17,593 nucleotides of DNA, taken from the NCBI GenBank assembly GCA_030613125.1, contig JAUWMO010000028.1, positions 1-17,593 on the forward strand, given 5' to 3'. Shown piece after piece: positions 7,576 through 14,228 of this stretch. Source of the stretch: Bacteroidota bacterium. Its GTDB lineage: Bacteria; Bacteroidota; Bacteroidia; Bacteroidales; VadinHA17. How positions within the stretch are numbered: the stretch's first letter is position 1; each line of letters opens with the position of its first letter. The notes under the pieces are model-generated. The model saw only the letters and a list, made by a program, of their open reading frames with translations. It did not search any database and had not been told where the DNA came from. The position numbers and the translations under genes are program-made.

Positions 7576-8775
7576 ATGATTCGTGAAGAATTTGATAAAA
7601 AACTGAAAGAACTGTTCCATCAATATCAGGATCTGATCCAAAGGTCTAATGAGAAGGAAGTAGATGGCAATGGAATTTATGACAGATATAAATATCCAGT
7701 GCTCACATGGAAACATACTCCGGTTTTTTGGAGATATGATCTCAACTTTGAAACAAATCCTCATTTAATGGAACGTTTGGGTATCAATACTACGTTCAAT
7801 GCTGGAGCAATTGAGTTGAATGGGAAGTATTACCTGATTGCACGTACTGAAGGTGTTGATGTTAAATCATTTTTTGCAGTAGTAGAAAGTCCAAACGGCG
7901 TTGATAATTTCAGGTTTTGGGATCATCCAATTGTAATGCCTGTTACTGATAATCCGGAAATGAATGTTTATGACATTCGTTTGACTAAACATGAAGACGG
8001 TTATATTTACGGGCTTTTTTGTGCTGAGCGGAAGGATATGGATCACCCGGAAGATTCTTCAGCAGCCATTGCAAGTAGCGGCATTGCCCGGACAAAAGAC
8101 CTGAAAAGATGGGAAAGACTTGAGGATCTTGATACTCCCTCCTTCCAGCAACGAAATTGTGTGTTGCATCCCGAGTTTGTGAGTGGTAAATATGCATTTT
8201 ACACCCGACCACAGGAAGGATTTATTGATACCGGAGACAGTGGTATAGCGTGGGGTTTGTCAGATTCAATTGAACGTGCCAGGATAAAAGACCAGAAAAT
8301 CATTGATTACAGGAAGTACCATACAGTTAAAGAAGTTAAGAACGGTCAGGGCCCTCCTCCAATAAAAACAGATAAGGGATGGTTGCATCTTGCTCATGGA
8401 GTGCGTCGTACAGCAGCAGGACTCCGTTATGTTCTCTACATGTTTATGACCAGTTTGGAAGATCCTTCTCAGGTTATCCGCAGACCTGGTGGATGTTTTC
8501 TGGCACCACATGGTATTGAAAGGGTAGGAGACGTATCAAATGTGGTTTTTAGCAATGGTTGGATAAAGAAGGATAACGATGAAGTAATAATTTATTATGC
8601 ATCTTCAGATACACGTATGCATGTAGCCACAACAACAATAGAAAAATTACTTGATTATGTAGTAAATACTCCGGAAGATGCTGGTCGCACACAACTGTGT
8701 GCAGCACAGCGAGATGATATGATCAACAAGAATCTTAAAATTTTAAAAGCAAAGTACCCGGAAATAAAGTTTTGA
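7576..8775 (+). CDS. GH130 4-O-beta-D-mannosyl-D-glucose phosphorylase
   Basis: Enzymes of this type (GH130 subfamily 1) cleave beta-mannosyl-1,4-glucose with phosphate, giving alpha-mannose-1-phosphate and glucose, in the cytosol. The 399-residue length is close to that of characterised Bacteroides mannosylglucose phosphorylase. Signature segments are YPVLTWKHTPVFWRYDLN near residues 40-57, TTFNAGAIELNGKYYLIARTEG (about 72-93) and NVYDIRLTKHEDGYIYGLF. Asp133 in VYDIR aligns with the catalytic acid of the family. Further conserved pieces are QRNCVLHPEFV, the GQGPPPIKTDKGWLHLAHG phosphate and substrate region, and SDTRMHVATTTIEKLLDY near the end. The adjoining symporter suggests import of the substrate or its precursor mannobiose. 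No mannanase or mannobiose epimerase is in the window. A mannosyl-oligosaccharide phosphorylase of another GH130 subgroup is the main alternative. Confidence 0.92.
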   Translation: MIREEFDKKLKELFHQYQDLIQRSNEKEVDGNGIYDRYKYPVLTWKHTPVFWRYDLNFETNPHLMERLGINTTFNAGAIELNGKYYLIARTEGVDVKSFFAVVESPNGVDNFRFWDHPIVMPVTDNPEMNVYDIRLTKHEDGYIYGLFCAERKDMDHPEDSSAAIASSGIARTKDLKRWERLEDLDTPSFQQRNCVLHPEFVSGKYAFYTRPQEGFIDTGDSGIAWGLSDSIERARIKDQKIIDYRKYHTVKEVKNGQGPPPIKTDKGWLHLAHGVRRTAAGLRYVLYMFMTSLEDPSQVIRRPGGCFLAPHGIERVGDVSNVVFSNGWIKKDNDEVIIYYASSDTRMHVATTTIEKLLDYVVNTPEDAGRTQLCAAQRDDMINKNLKILKAKYPEIKF

Positions 8776-8846
8776 ATATAATAGTAGTTGAATCAGATGA
8801 ATAATTATCTATTCCGGAAGTAGGTTATAGACTTTTATCAATTATA

Positions 8847-8920
8847 CTTCGCAAATTTACCCTGTGAAATAAATCGAATATTTATTGCAAAGCAATATTT
8901 CACAGGGTAAATTTGCGAAG
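8847..8920. repeat. Perfect 25-bp inverted repeat (palindromic element)
   Basis: Left arm 8847-8871 and right arm 8896-8920 are exact reverse complements, starting CTTCGCAAATTTACCC and ending in GTGAAATA on the left. The 24-nt centre contains its own small TTGC/GCAA hairpin (8885-8888 with 8892-8895). Outside the perfect arms, CAATTATA (8839-8846) is mirrored by TATAATTG (8931-8938), offset by 10 extra bases on the right. The pattern fits a small palindromic or MITE-like element. The left flank also resembles copy A at 5307-5362. Confidence 0.88.
8885..8915 (+). promoter_or_regulatory. Promoter inside the palindrome, facing the nucleotidyltransferase gene
   Basis: TTG at 8885-8887 is followed after exactly 20 nt by TAAATTTG at 8908-8915, an exact TAnnTTTG. 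A start near 8920 would leave a leader of about 40 nt before the nucleotidyltransferase ATG. The mirrored -7 on the left arm lacks a TTG at a suitable distance, so only the rightward direction is a full promoter. Confidence 0.6.
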
Positions 8921-8963
8921 CTATATTCTTTATAATTGTACTAAATTTTTTTTACCAATGTCT

Positions 8964-9866
8964 ATGAAACCAACACTTTTAATACTTGCAGCCGGCATTG
9001 GCCGCAGATATGGAGGACTGAAACAAATGGACCAGGTTGGTCCCTCAGGAGAAACCATTATCGATTATTCGATATATGATGCAATCAGATCAGGATATGG
9101 AAAAGTTGTATTTGTGATCAGAAAGGAAATTGAAAAAGAATTTAGTGAAATTTTTATTTCTAAAGTTTCCAGGAAAATAGAAGTAGACTATGTATTTCAG
9201 GAGATAGATATGGTGCCTGAGGGTGTAGATATCGTCGTTGATAGAGTTAAACCATGGGGTACAGCCCATGCCATTTTGGTAGCAGAAAAAAAAATAAATG
9301 AACCTTTTGCTGTTATTAATGCAGATGATTTTTATGGCAGACTTTCATTTAATATAATGGCAGACTTCCTGGTGAATAGCAGTATGGAAAATGAATATGC
9401 CATGGTAGGTTATAAGCTGAATAAAACATTATCAGAATACGGCCAGGTTGCCCGGGGTGTTTGTATTACAGAAAGAGGTGCATATCTTAACCAGATTACA
9501 GAAAGAACAAATATTGAGAAAATCTCAACTGGAATAGTTTTCAGGGATGACAATAATAAAATTGTGACTTTGACAGGTGATGAAACAGTCTCTATGAATT
9601 TCTGGGGATTCAAACCATCAGTGTTTTCTTTTCTTAATAAATACTTCACTGATTTTATTAATGAATTTGGGGGTGATCTGAAAAAGGAATTCTTTATTCC
9701 AATATTAATAACTGATCTGATTGAAAAGAATTTGGCAAGCGTGAAAGTCCTTCAAAGTGGAGAAAAATGGTTTGGAGTGACCTATAAAAAGGATAAAAAA
9801 TCAGTTGTCAGAAAAATCAGCGAAAAAGTTAATAAGGGAGAATATCCTAATAAATTGTGGGAGTAA
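8964..9866 (+). CDS. Sugar-1-phosphate nucleotidyltransferase (NTP_transferase family)
   Basis: The product (300 residues from the ATG at 8964) has the nucleotidyltransferase Rossmann-like fold that joins a sugar-1-phosphate to an NTP. The N-terminal LILAAGIGRRYGGLKQ (about 6-21) is the nucleotide-binding loop. PWGTAHAIL (about 97-105) and INADDFYG, with metal-binding Asp121 and Asp122, are also standard. An open frame extends back to a TTG at 8913, but that lies inside the palindrome and after the -7 box, and gives an unconserved leader. ATG 8964 (MKPTLL) puts the fold at the usual distance; ATG 8958 is a close alternative. It follows the GH130 gene after 188 nt and has its own promoter. GH130 releases mannose-1-phosphate, so a mannose or related substrate is possible, but specificity cannot be read from sequence. 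Confidence 0.87.
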   Translation: MKPTLLILAAGIGRRYGGLKQMDQVGPSGETIIDYSIYDAIRSGYGKVVFVIRKEIEKEFSEIFISKVSRKIEVDYVFQEIDMVPEGVDIVVDRVKPWGTAHAILVAEKKINEPFAVINADDFYGRLSFNIMADFLVNSSMENEYAMVGYKLNKTLSEYGQVARGVCITERGAYLNQITERTNIEKISTGIVFRDDNNKIVTLTGDETVSMNFWGFKPSVFSFLNKYFTDFINEFGGDLKKEFFIPILITDLIEKNLASVKVLQSGEKWFGVTYKKDKKSVVRKISEKVNKGEYPNKLWE

Positions 9867-9895
9867 GAGCTTTATACAATTATTAGAACATAGTC

Positions 9896-11653
9896 TTACC
9901 AATAAAATTCCATATTGAAAACAGTTTCGTTTTCCTTCTTATCTGAGACTTTCAATATTAATTCATGCTCTTTATTCCTTTCTAATCTTTCTTCGTCAAA
10001 CGTATAGAACAGTCTGTCTTTTTTCGGATCATATTCAAAAAGGACCCATTGTCCATCAATATATCCAGTGTACTTGTCAATTCCTGAGAAATTATCTGTA
10101 ATAGTAAATTTCAGTGATCTCAGGTGCGAAAGATCTGGTCCGATTTTAAAATTATATGGTCGGATATTTGGTGATATGGTATCAGCAGTTATCAGGTATA
10201 TCCCAAATTCTCTGGTCTGCATTTCTACCATTCCATTGTTCCATTTTCCACCACGGGCAAATAATTCTTTCTTATCATCGAGAGCTGCCAGAAGTAATTT
10301 CGATTCCAAACCGGGAGGTACATTCTCAGGTTTAATCCTAATGGTTGAATACTTTTGAATAGGTACGTACTTATTATGGATGTAATAAACTTTTGAATAA
10401 GTGCCTGTTATTTTTGGCGCTATTACCAATTTAAATTTCAGGGAATCGTATAATGCATATGAAGGAATATTAATTTCAAACCCATCAAATCCGTATTTGT
10501 TCTCTTTGTCAAATGGAAATATCATAAGATAATCATTTTCATCTTGATTTACGAGATACTTATTTTTTGGTTTGAGTGATCTTACACGAAAATTGATTGT
10601 AGATGTGTTATTATACGAATCTTTAACGACTAGCGAAATTTCGTGAACATTTTCATCGTTAAAACTAAAAATCCCACGGTTAAGTACTGATTGATATATC
10701 CTTAGCTTGTTATTCGGATCAACAAAGGTCTTCCGGATGGTTGTTTTGCTTTTCAATCGTTCTGCATAATCAATATGGCTATTCATATACCTCGTTTCTG
10801 AAAATGCAAACTCGTTAAATACAAAATATGAATTCCGTTTTCCATCTATTTTGAGTTCGATAGAGTAAATGCTGCATTTATTTCTGACATCGTTAAGTAA
10901 ATCATATGTTTCAATACCAACACCTACCGGGCCTGAAATATTAATAATTGCATCATTTGTTAAAATATAGTTTCCATCTTTTTTTGTCGCCCTGAATTTT
11001 TTCTTAATTGCTTTTTCTGAGATACTGCTTTGCTTTCCCATTGGATAAAGGACTATACTGTTAATTACCGGTGGTATATTATCTGGTATTTCGAAACCAT
11101 ATAATAATGGATTTGTAGGATGTTCAGTCCCGGTGTCGCGAATTTCAAAATGTAAATGTGGTCCTGTTGAGCTACCTGTATTTCCTGAATAACCAATTAT
11201 TTGACTCTTTTTCACTACGAAACGGTCACTTGTTGGAAAAAGAGTTATCCTAAAGGTTTTCCTGCTATACTGATTCTCTTTGATATATTTTTCTATATCG
11301 GGTGTAAACCGGTTCAGATGACCGTAAACTGTTGTATATCCGTTGGGATGATTAATATAAATGGCTTTTCCAAATCCTCCGGGAGAGATACTTATCCTAA
11401 CAACATATCCGTCGGCAGCAGCCCTTATGAACTCACCTGACCGGCCTTTTGTTTTTATGTCCAATCCTGAATGGAAGTGGTTAGTTCTGATCTCTCCAAA
11501 ATTAGCTGCAAGATAAATTCTGAAATCGACTGGTGATGAGAAATAGTTTTTTGGTAATGTTTGTGCATGGAGGGAATATAATCCCAGAATGAAACTAATT
11601 AAAATCCCTGTAAGAGCCTTTGCTTTCTTTATCATAAAATCACTCGGTTTCAA
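9896..11653 (-). CDS. Secreted M23 (LytM-like) peptidase
   Basis: The 585-residue product carries a signal peptide (hydrophobic stretch about 14-30, ending LYSLHAQ) and then a LytM/M23 zinc peptidase domain near residues 40-190. The zinc ligands are visible: His61 and Asp65 in NHFHSGLDIKTKGR, and the HLH motif His166/His168 in GNTGSSTGPHLHFEIRD, with His112 in YGHLNRF as the catalytic-site histidine. Such enzymes cut peptidoglycan cross-bridges or stems in the periplasm. The remaining ~390 residues are predicted mostly beta-rich and resemble no domain I can name; they include repeated NTSTINFRVRS-like and SGIDKYTGYIDG segments, the latter typical of Ig-like domains. An internal Met7 (11635) is an alternative start with a cleaner signal peptide. 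It converges with the nucleotidyltransferase gene (29 nt apart) and diverges from the zapB-like gene. Confidence 0.9.
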   Translation of the reverse strand: MKPSDFMIKKAKALTGILISFILGLYSLHAQTLPKNYFSSPVDFRIYLAANFGEIRTNHFHSGLDIKTKGRSGEFIRAAADGYVVRISISPGGFGKAIYINHPNGYTTVYGHLNRFTPDIEKYIKENQYSRKTFRITLFPTSDRFVVKKSQIIGYSGNTGSSTGPHLHFEIRDTGTEHPTNPLLYGFEIPDNIPPVINSIVLYPMGKQSSISEKAIKKKFRATKKDGNYILTNDAIINISGPVGVGIETYDLLNDVRNKCSIYSIELKIDGKRNSYFVFNEFAFSETRYMNSHIDYAERLKSKTTIRKTFVDPNNKLRIYQSVLNRGIFSFNDENVHEISLVVKDSYNNTSTINFRVRSLKPKNKYLVNQDENDYLMIFPFDKENKYGFDGFEINIPSYALYDSLKFKLVIAPKITGTYSKVYYIHNKYVPIQKYSTIRIKPENVPPGLESKLLLAALDDKKELFARGGKWNNGMVEMQTREFGIYLITADTISPNIRPYNFKIGPDLSHLRSLKFTITDNFSGIDKYTGYIDGQWVLFEYDPKKDRLFYTFDEERLERNKEHELILKVSDKKENETVFNMEFYW

Positions 11654-11675
11654 AGTTGGTTGTAAAAATAATGCG

Positions 11676-11683
11676 CAAATCTA
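11676..11683 (-). promoter_or_regulatory. Candidate -7 element for the M23 peptidase gene
   Basis: The minus strand reads TAGATTTG, an exact TAnnTTTG, 22 nt upstream of the annotated start. The nearest TTG (complement of 11700-11702) is only 16 nt away, shorter than usual, so the -33 half is weak. Confidence 0.45.
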
Positions 11684-11725
11684 AAGTTTTATATTTATAC
11701 AATCGAAAATATGAAGCTTATTTTT

Positions 11726-11754
11726 TTGAATTTTATAATCCTATATTAACTTTG
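11726..11754 (+). promoter_or_regulatory. Promoter of the zapB-like/zapA unit
   Basis: TTG at 11726-11728 and TAACTTTG at 11747-11754 (exact TAnnTTTG) are 18 nt apart. Transcription would begin near 11759, only about 15 nt before the GTG start codon. An in-frame TAA at 11758-11760 rules out a longer N-terminus. Confidence 0.6.
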
Positions 11755-11772
11755 TATTAAAATGTTTTCCTG

Positions 11773-12063
11773 GTGACAGAAACAAATGAAATAGTTGGAA
11801 GTCTGAATAATAAATTTAAAGATTTAATTTTATTGTATGATAAGTCAAAAGAGACAAGTCAGGGACTGCAGGAAGAAAATGAAAGGTTAAGGAATAAGAT
11901 TACGGAACAGGAAAGTATAATTGATGAGTTAACAGGAAAGTATGATAGTATAAGTCTGGCAAAAGCATTCGAGACTTCAGGCGAAGGAACCACTGAGGCC
12001 AGGCTGAAAGTAAATAAGATTGTGCGGGAGATAGATAATTGTATTGCTCTGTTGAATAGATAA
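11773..12063 (+). CDS. ZapB-like coiled-coil protein upstream of zapA
   Basis: The 96-residue product is almost wholly a predicted coiled coil (about residues 10-60: charged heptads such as SKETSQGLQEENERLRNK and EQESIIDELTGKYDSI). It ends in KLKVNKIVREIDNCIALLNR-type sequence, with the real text starting RLKVNKIVREID. That ending and the position directly before zapA are typical of a small Bacteroidota family placed with the division factor ZapB. The start is GTG at 11773; an in-frame stop lies 15 nt upstream and no ATG lies between. The zapA frame begins within about 20 nt of the TAA, so the two are cotranscribed and probably act together at the division ring. Similarity to E. coli ZapB is structural at most, so I give no gene symbol. 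Confidence 0.8.
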   Translation: MTETNEIVGSLNNKFKDLILLYDKSKETSQGLQEENERLRNKITEQESIIDELTGKYDSISLAKAFETSGEGTTEARLKVNKIVREIDNCIALLNR

Positions 12064-12082
12064 TGTGTTTATGTTTATGGGT

Positions 12083-12373
12083 ATGGATGATAAGTTGACG
12101 ATCAGGGTAAACGTGGCAGATAGATATTATCCTTTAAAAATAGGGAGAAAGGATGAGGAGAAGATCCGGAAAGCAGCAAAGTTGATCAATGAAAAAATTT
12201 TGCAGTACAAGCAAAGATATAGTGATAAGGATATTCAGGATTTTTTGGCGATGGCTGCTCTTCAGTATGTAGTTAAAATTATTAATAGCGAACATCAATC
12301 AGATGTTTCTCCTATAATGGAGGAACTTAATGAACTAAACCAGGAAATGAAGGAATATCTGGAAAAAGAGTAA
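12083..12373 (+). CDS. zapA: Cell division protein ZapA
   Basis: ZapA binds and bundles FtsZ filaments at the division site in the cytosol. From MDDKLTIRVNVADRYYPLKI the product is 96 residues. The N-terminal beta part is followed by RKDEEKIRKAAKLINEKI, the long helix KQRYSDKDIQDFLAMAALQY with the conserved alanine-rich segment, and a C-terminal coiled coil. Both length and order fit the family. The frame is open back to a GTG at 12065, and ATGs at 12071 and 12077 are also possible. I chose 12083 because the conserved domain starts at once and without Shine-Dalgarno signals the extra MFMFMG residues look unconserved. It follows the zapB-like gene and is followed, 28 nt after the stop, by a 6S RNA. 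Confidence 0.88.
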   Translation: MDDKLTIRVNVADRYYPLKIGRKDEEKIRKAAKLINEKILQYKQRYSDKDIQDFLAMAALQYVVKIINSEHQSDVSPIMEELNELNQEMKEYLEKE

Positions 12374-12401
12374 TAGCGTTCTTTTACATATAAGAATTTT
12401 G

Positions 12402-12585
12402 CCCGCATTATTTCTGTAATTCTTTTTAAAACTCAACACTTTCTACTTTGGAGTTTTGCTCGACTTGAGTATGACAGGCCATAACCCTTTGGGTTCTTTT
12501 TTAGACAATGGAAGTCAGATGTGAGTTGGCGGCTTCACCCATTTCAGAATGGGGTTTTACAAAACGTTATGGAAAATAATGCGGG
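12402..12585 (+). ncRNA. ssrS: 6S RNA (Bacteroidota type)
   Basis: 6S RNA imitates an open promoter and binds RNA polymerase holoenzyme. No gene is encoded in the 240 nt between zapA and rny, but a long rod-like fold is. The perfect 12-bp closing stem (12402-12413 with 12574-12585) extends through 12414-12420 with 12566-12572, including wobble pairs and one bulge. The apical arm pairs TGAC/GTCA (12472-12475, 12514-12517) and CCAT/ATGG (12479-12482, 12508-12511) and has an AACCC/GGGTT hairpin (12483-12495). Between lies a large internal bubble. Its 3' side forms CCCATT/AATGGG around TCAG (12538-12553), a hairpin often seen in 6S RNAs. AAAACTC/GAGTTTT (12428-12434, 12451-12457) on the 5' side may be an alternative fold. 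Size (about 184 nt), shape and the place after zapA all support the call. The exact 5' end is uncertain. Confidence 0.82.
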
Positions 12586-12592
12586 TTTTTTT
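12574..12592 (+). terminator. 3' end and terminator of 6S RNA
   Basis: The right side of the closing stem (AAATAATGCGGG) is followed directly by seven T residues (12586-12592). The long stem plus U-run should terminate transcription just before rny, so rny probably depends on read-through or its own promoter. Confidence 0.75.
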
Positions 12593-12613
12593 ATAATTTC
12601 AAAATAGATAATA

Positions 12614-14185
12614 ATGTATTTAGCAATAATTTTTAGTTTAATAACCTTTTCATTTATACCATTAATCTATGGTATTGCTGGTATCCTGGTTGGTTCAGGT
12701 TTTACTTTTTTTATAGTTAAGGTGTTGATGAAGAGTAAATCCAGGAGAATAATTCAGGAAGCTAATATTGAAGCAGAGGTTATTAAGAAAGATAAGATTC
12801 TACAGGCCAAAGAAAAGTTCTTTCAGCTTAAGACAGAGCATGAAAAGATGATAAATGAAAAAACTAATAAACTGATTTTATCAGAAAACAAATTCAGGCA
12901 GAAAGAAATCGTTCTTTCTCAAAAGATTGAAGAGAACAAACGGGAGAAAGTAGAAATTGATGTAATAAGAGAAAATCTTCAGGTTCAATTAGGAGTGATT
13001 GAGAAGAAAAATGATGAATTATTAAAAATCCATATACAAAAGGTTGAGCAATTAGAAACTATTTCCGGATTATCTGCTAACGATGCGAAGAAGCAATTAA
13101 TTGACTCATTGAAAGAGGAAGCGAAAACAGAGGCCATGTCTTTCATAAATGAAATAATGGATGAGGCAAAGATGACTGCAAACAAAGAAGCCAAGAGAAT
13201 AGTAATACAAACAATTCAACGGGTAGCTACTGAAACAGCCACTGAAAATGCTGTAACTGTTTTCCATATTGAATCTGATGAGATAAAAGGCAGAATCATT
13301 GGCAGGGAAGGAAGGAATATCCGTGCCCTTGAAGCTTCAACTGGTGTTGAGATAATTGTAGACGATACCCCGGAGGCAATTGTCTTATCTGCTTTTGATC
13401 CGGTTCGACGTGAGATAGCCAGGCTTGCACTGCATCAATTGGTGACAGACGGCAGAATACACCCGGCAAGAATCGAAGAAGTTGTACAGAAAACACAGAA
13501 CCAGGTTGAGGAAGAAATTGCCGAAGTAGGAAAGCGAACCGCTATAGATCTTGGTATTCATGGTTTGCATCCTGAACTGATCAGACTGGTAGGAAAAATG
13601 AAGTACAGGTCATCATATGGTCAGAATTTACTTCAACATTCCAGGGAGGTGGCAAACTTGTCAGCTATAATGGCCTCCGAACTTGGCCTGAATACAAGCC
13701 TCGCCAAGAGGGCTGGGTTATTACACGACATTGGCAAGGTGCCTGATGATGAGCCTCAAATTCCTCATGCTGTTCTTGGCATGAAGATAGCGGAGAAGTT
13801 TAAGGAAAAACCCGAGGTATGTAATGCCATCGGATCACATCATGATGAAGTGGAAATGACAACCCTTATAGCCCCTCTTGTTCAGGTATGTGATGCTATT
13901 TCAGGAGCCAGACCAGGTGCACGCCGTGAAATTGTTGAATCTTATATTAAGCGCCTGAAAAATCTTGAAGAAATGGCTTTATCATATCCCGGTGTATTGA
14001 AAACCTTTGCTATTCAGGCTGGCAGGGAACTAAGAGTAATAGTTGGTTCTGATACAGTTTCGGATAAAGATGCAGAAAACCTCTCCTACGAGATAGCAAA
14101 GAAGATCCAGGATGAGATGACTTATCCTGGCCAGGTTAAGATCACAGTTATCAGGGAGACAAGGGCTGTTACCTATGCCAAATAA
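12614..14185 (+). CDS. rny: Ribonuclease Y
   Basis: RNase Y is a membrane-anchored endoribonuclease that starts decay of many mRNAs. The 523-residue product has the full domain order: one N-terminal membrane helix (about 5-39), a long charged coiled coil (about 45-215), a KH RNA-binding domain with GRIIGREGRNIR at 227-238, and an HD domain. In the latter, His342 (LLQHSREVANLS) and the His371-Asp372 pair (AGLLHDIGKV) form the metal site, with NAIGSHHDEVE and QVCDAISGARPGARRE following. Length and order are complete. It begins 28 nt after the 6S RNA stem; an AT-rich spacer with no clear promoter separates them. Its last 11 nt overlap an ATG in another frame, but the true start of the next gene is probably 43 nt downstream. 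Confidence 0.96.
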   Translation: MYLAIIFSLITFSFIPLIYGIAGILVGSGFTFFIVKVLMKSKSRRIIQEANIEAEVIKKDKILQAKEKFFQLKTEHEKMINEKTNKLILSENKFRQKEIVLSQKIEENKREKVEIDVIRENLQVQLGVIEKKNDELLKIHIQKVEQLETISGLSANDAKKQLIDSLKEEAKTEAMSFINEIMDEAKMTANKEAKRIVIQTIQRVATETATENAVTVFHIESDEIKGRIIGREGRNIRALEASTGVEIIVDDTPEAIVLSAFDPVRREIARLALHQLVTDGRIHPARIEEVVQKTQNQVEEEIAEVGKRTAIDLGIHGLHPELIRLVGKMKYRSSYGQNLLQHSREVANLSAIMASELGLNTSLAKRAGLLHDIGKVPDDEPQIPHAVLGMKIAEKFKEKPEVCNAIGSHHDEVEMTTLIAPLVQVCDAISGARPGARREIVESYIKRLKNLEEMALSYPGVLKTFAIQAGRELRVIVGSDTVSDKDAENLSYEIAKKIQDEMTYPGQVKITVIRETRAVTYAK

Positions 14186-14228
14186 TGGGCAGGTAATTAA
14201 TTCAAGTAAAATAAAAATTTTGCTATCT

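Noticed and set aside
8913..8963. TTG start at 8913 for the nucleotidyltransferase (17 extra N-terminal residues)
   Set aside because: The TTG overlaps the -7 box and the palindrome arm, so it would lie before the transcription start. The extra residues are unlike the family.
12065..12082. GTG at 12065 as zapA start
   Set aside because: It adds only MFMFMG before a complete ZapA domain; several downstream ATGs are available. Not excluded by the sequence, only less likely.
14175..14228. ATG at 14175 as wecB start overlapping rny by 11 nt
   Set aside because: The 18-residue leader is unrelated to the WecB family, and an ATG at 14229 gives the standard N-terminus.
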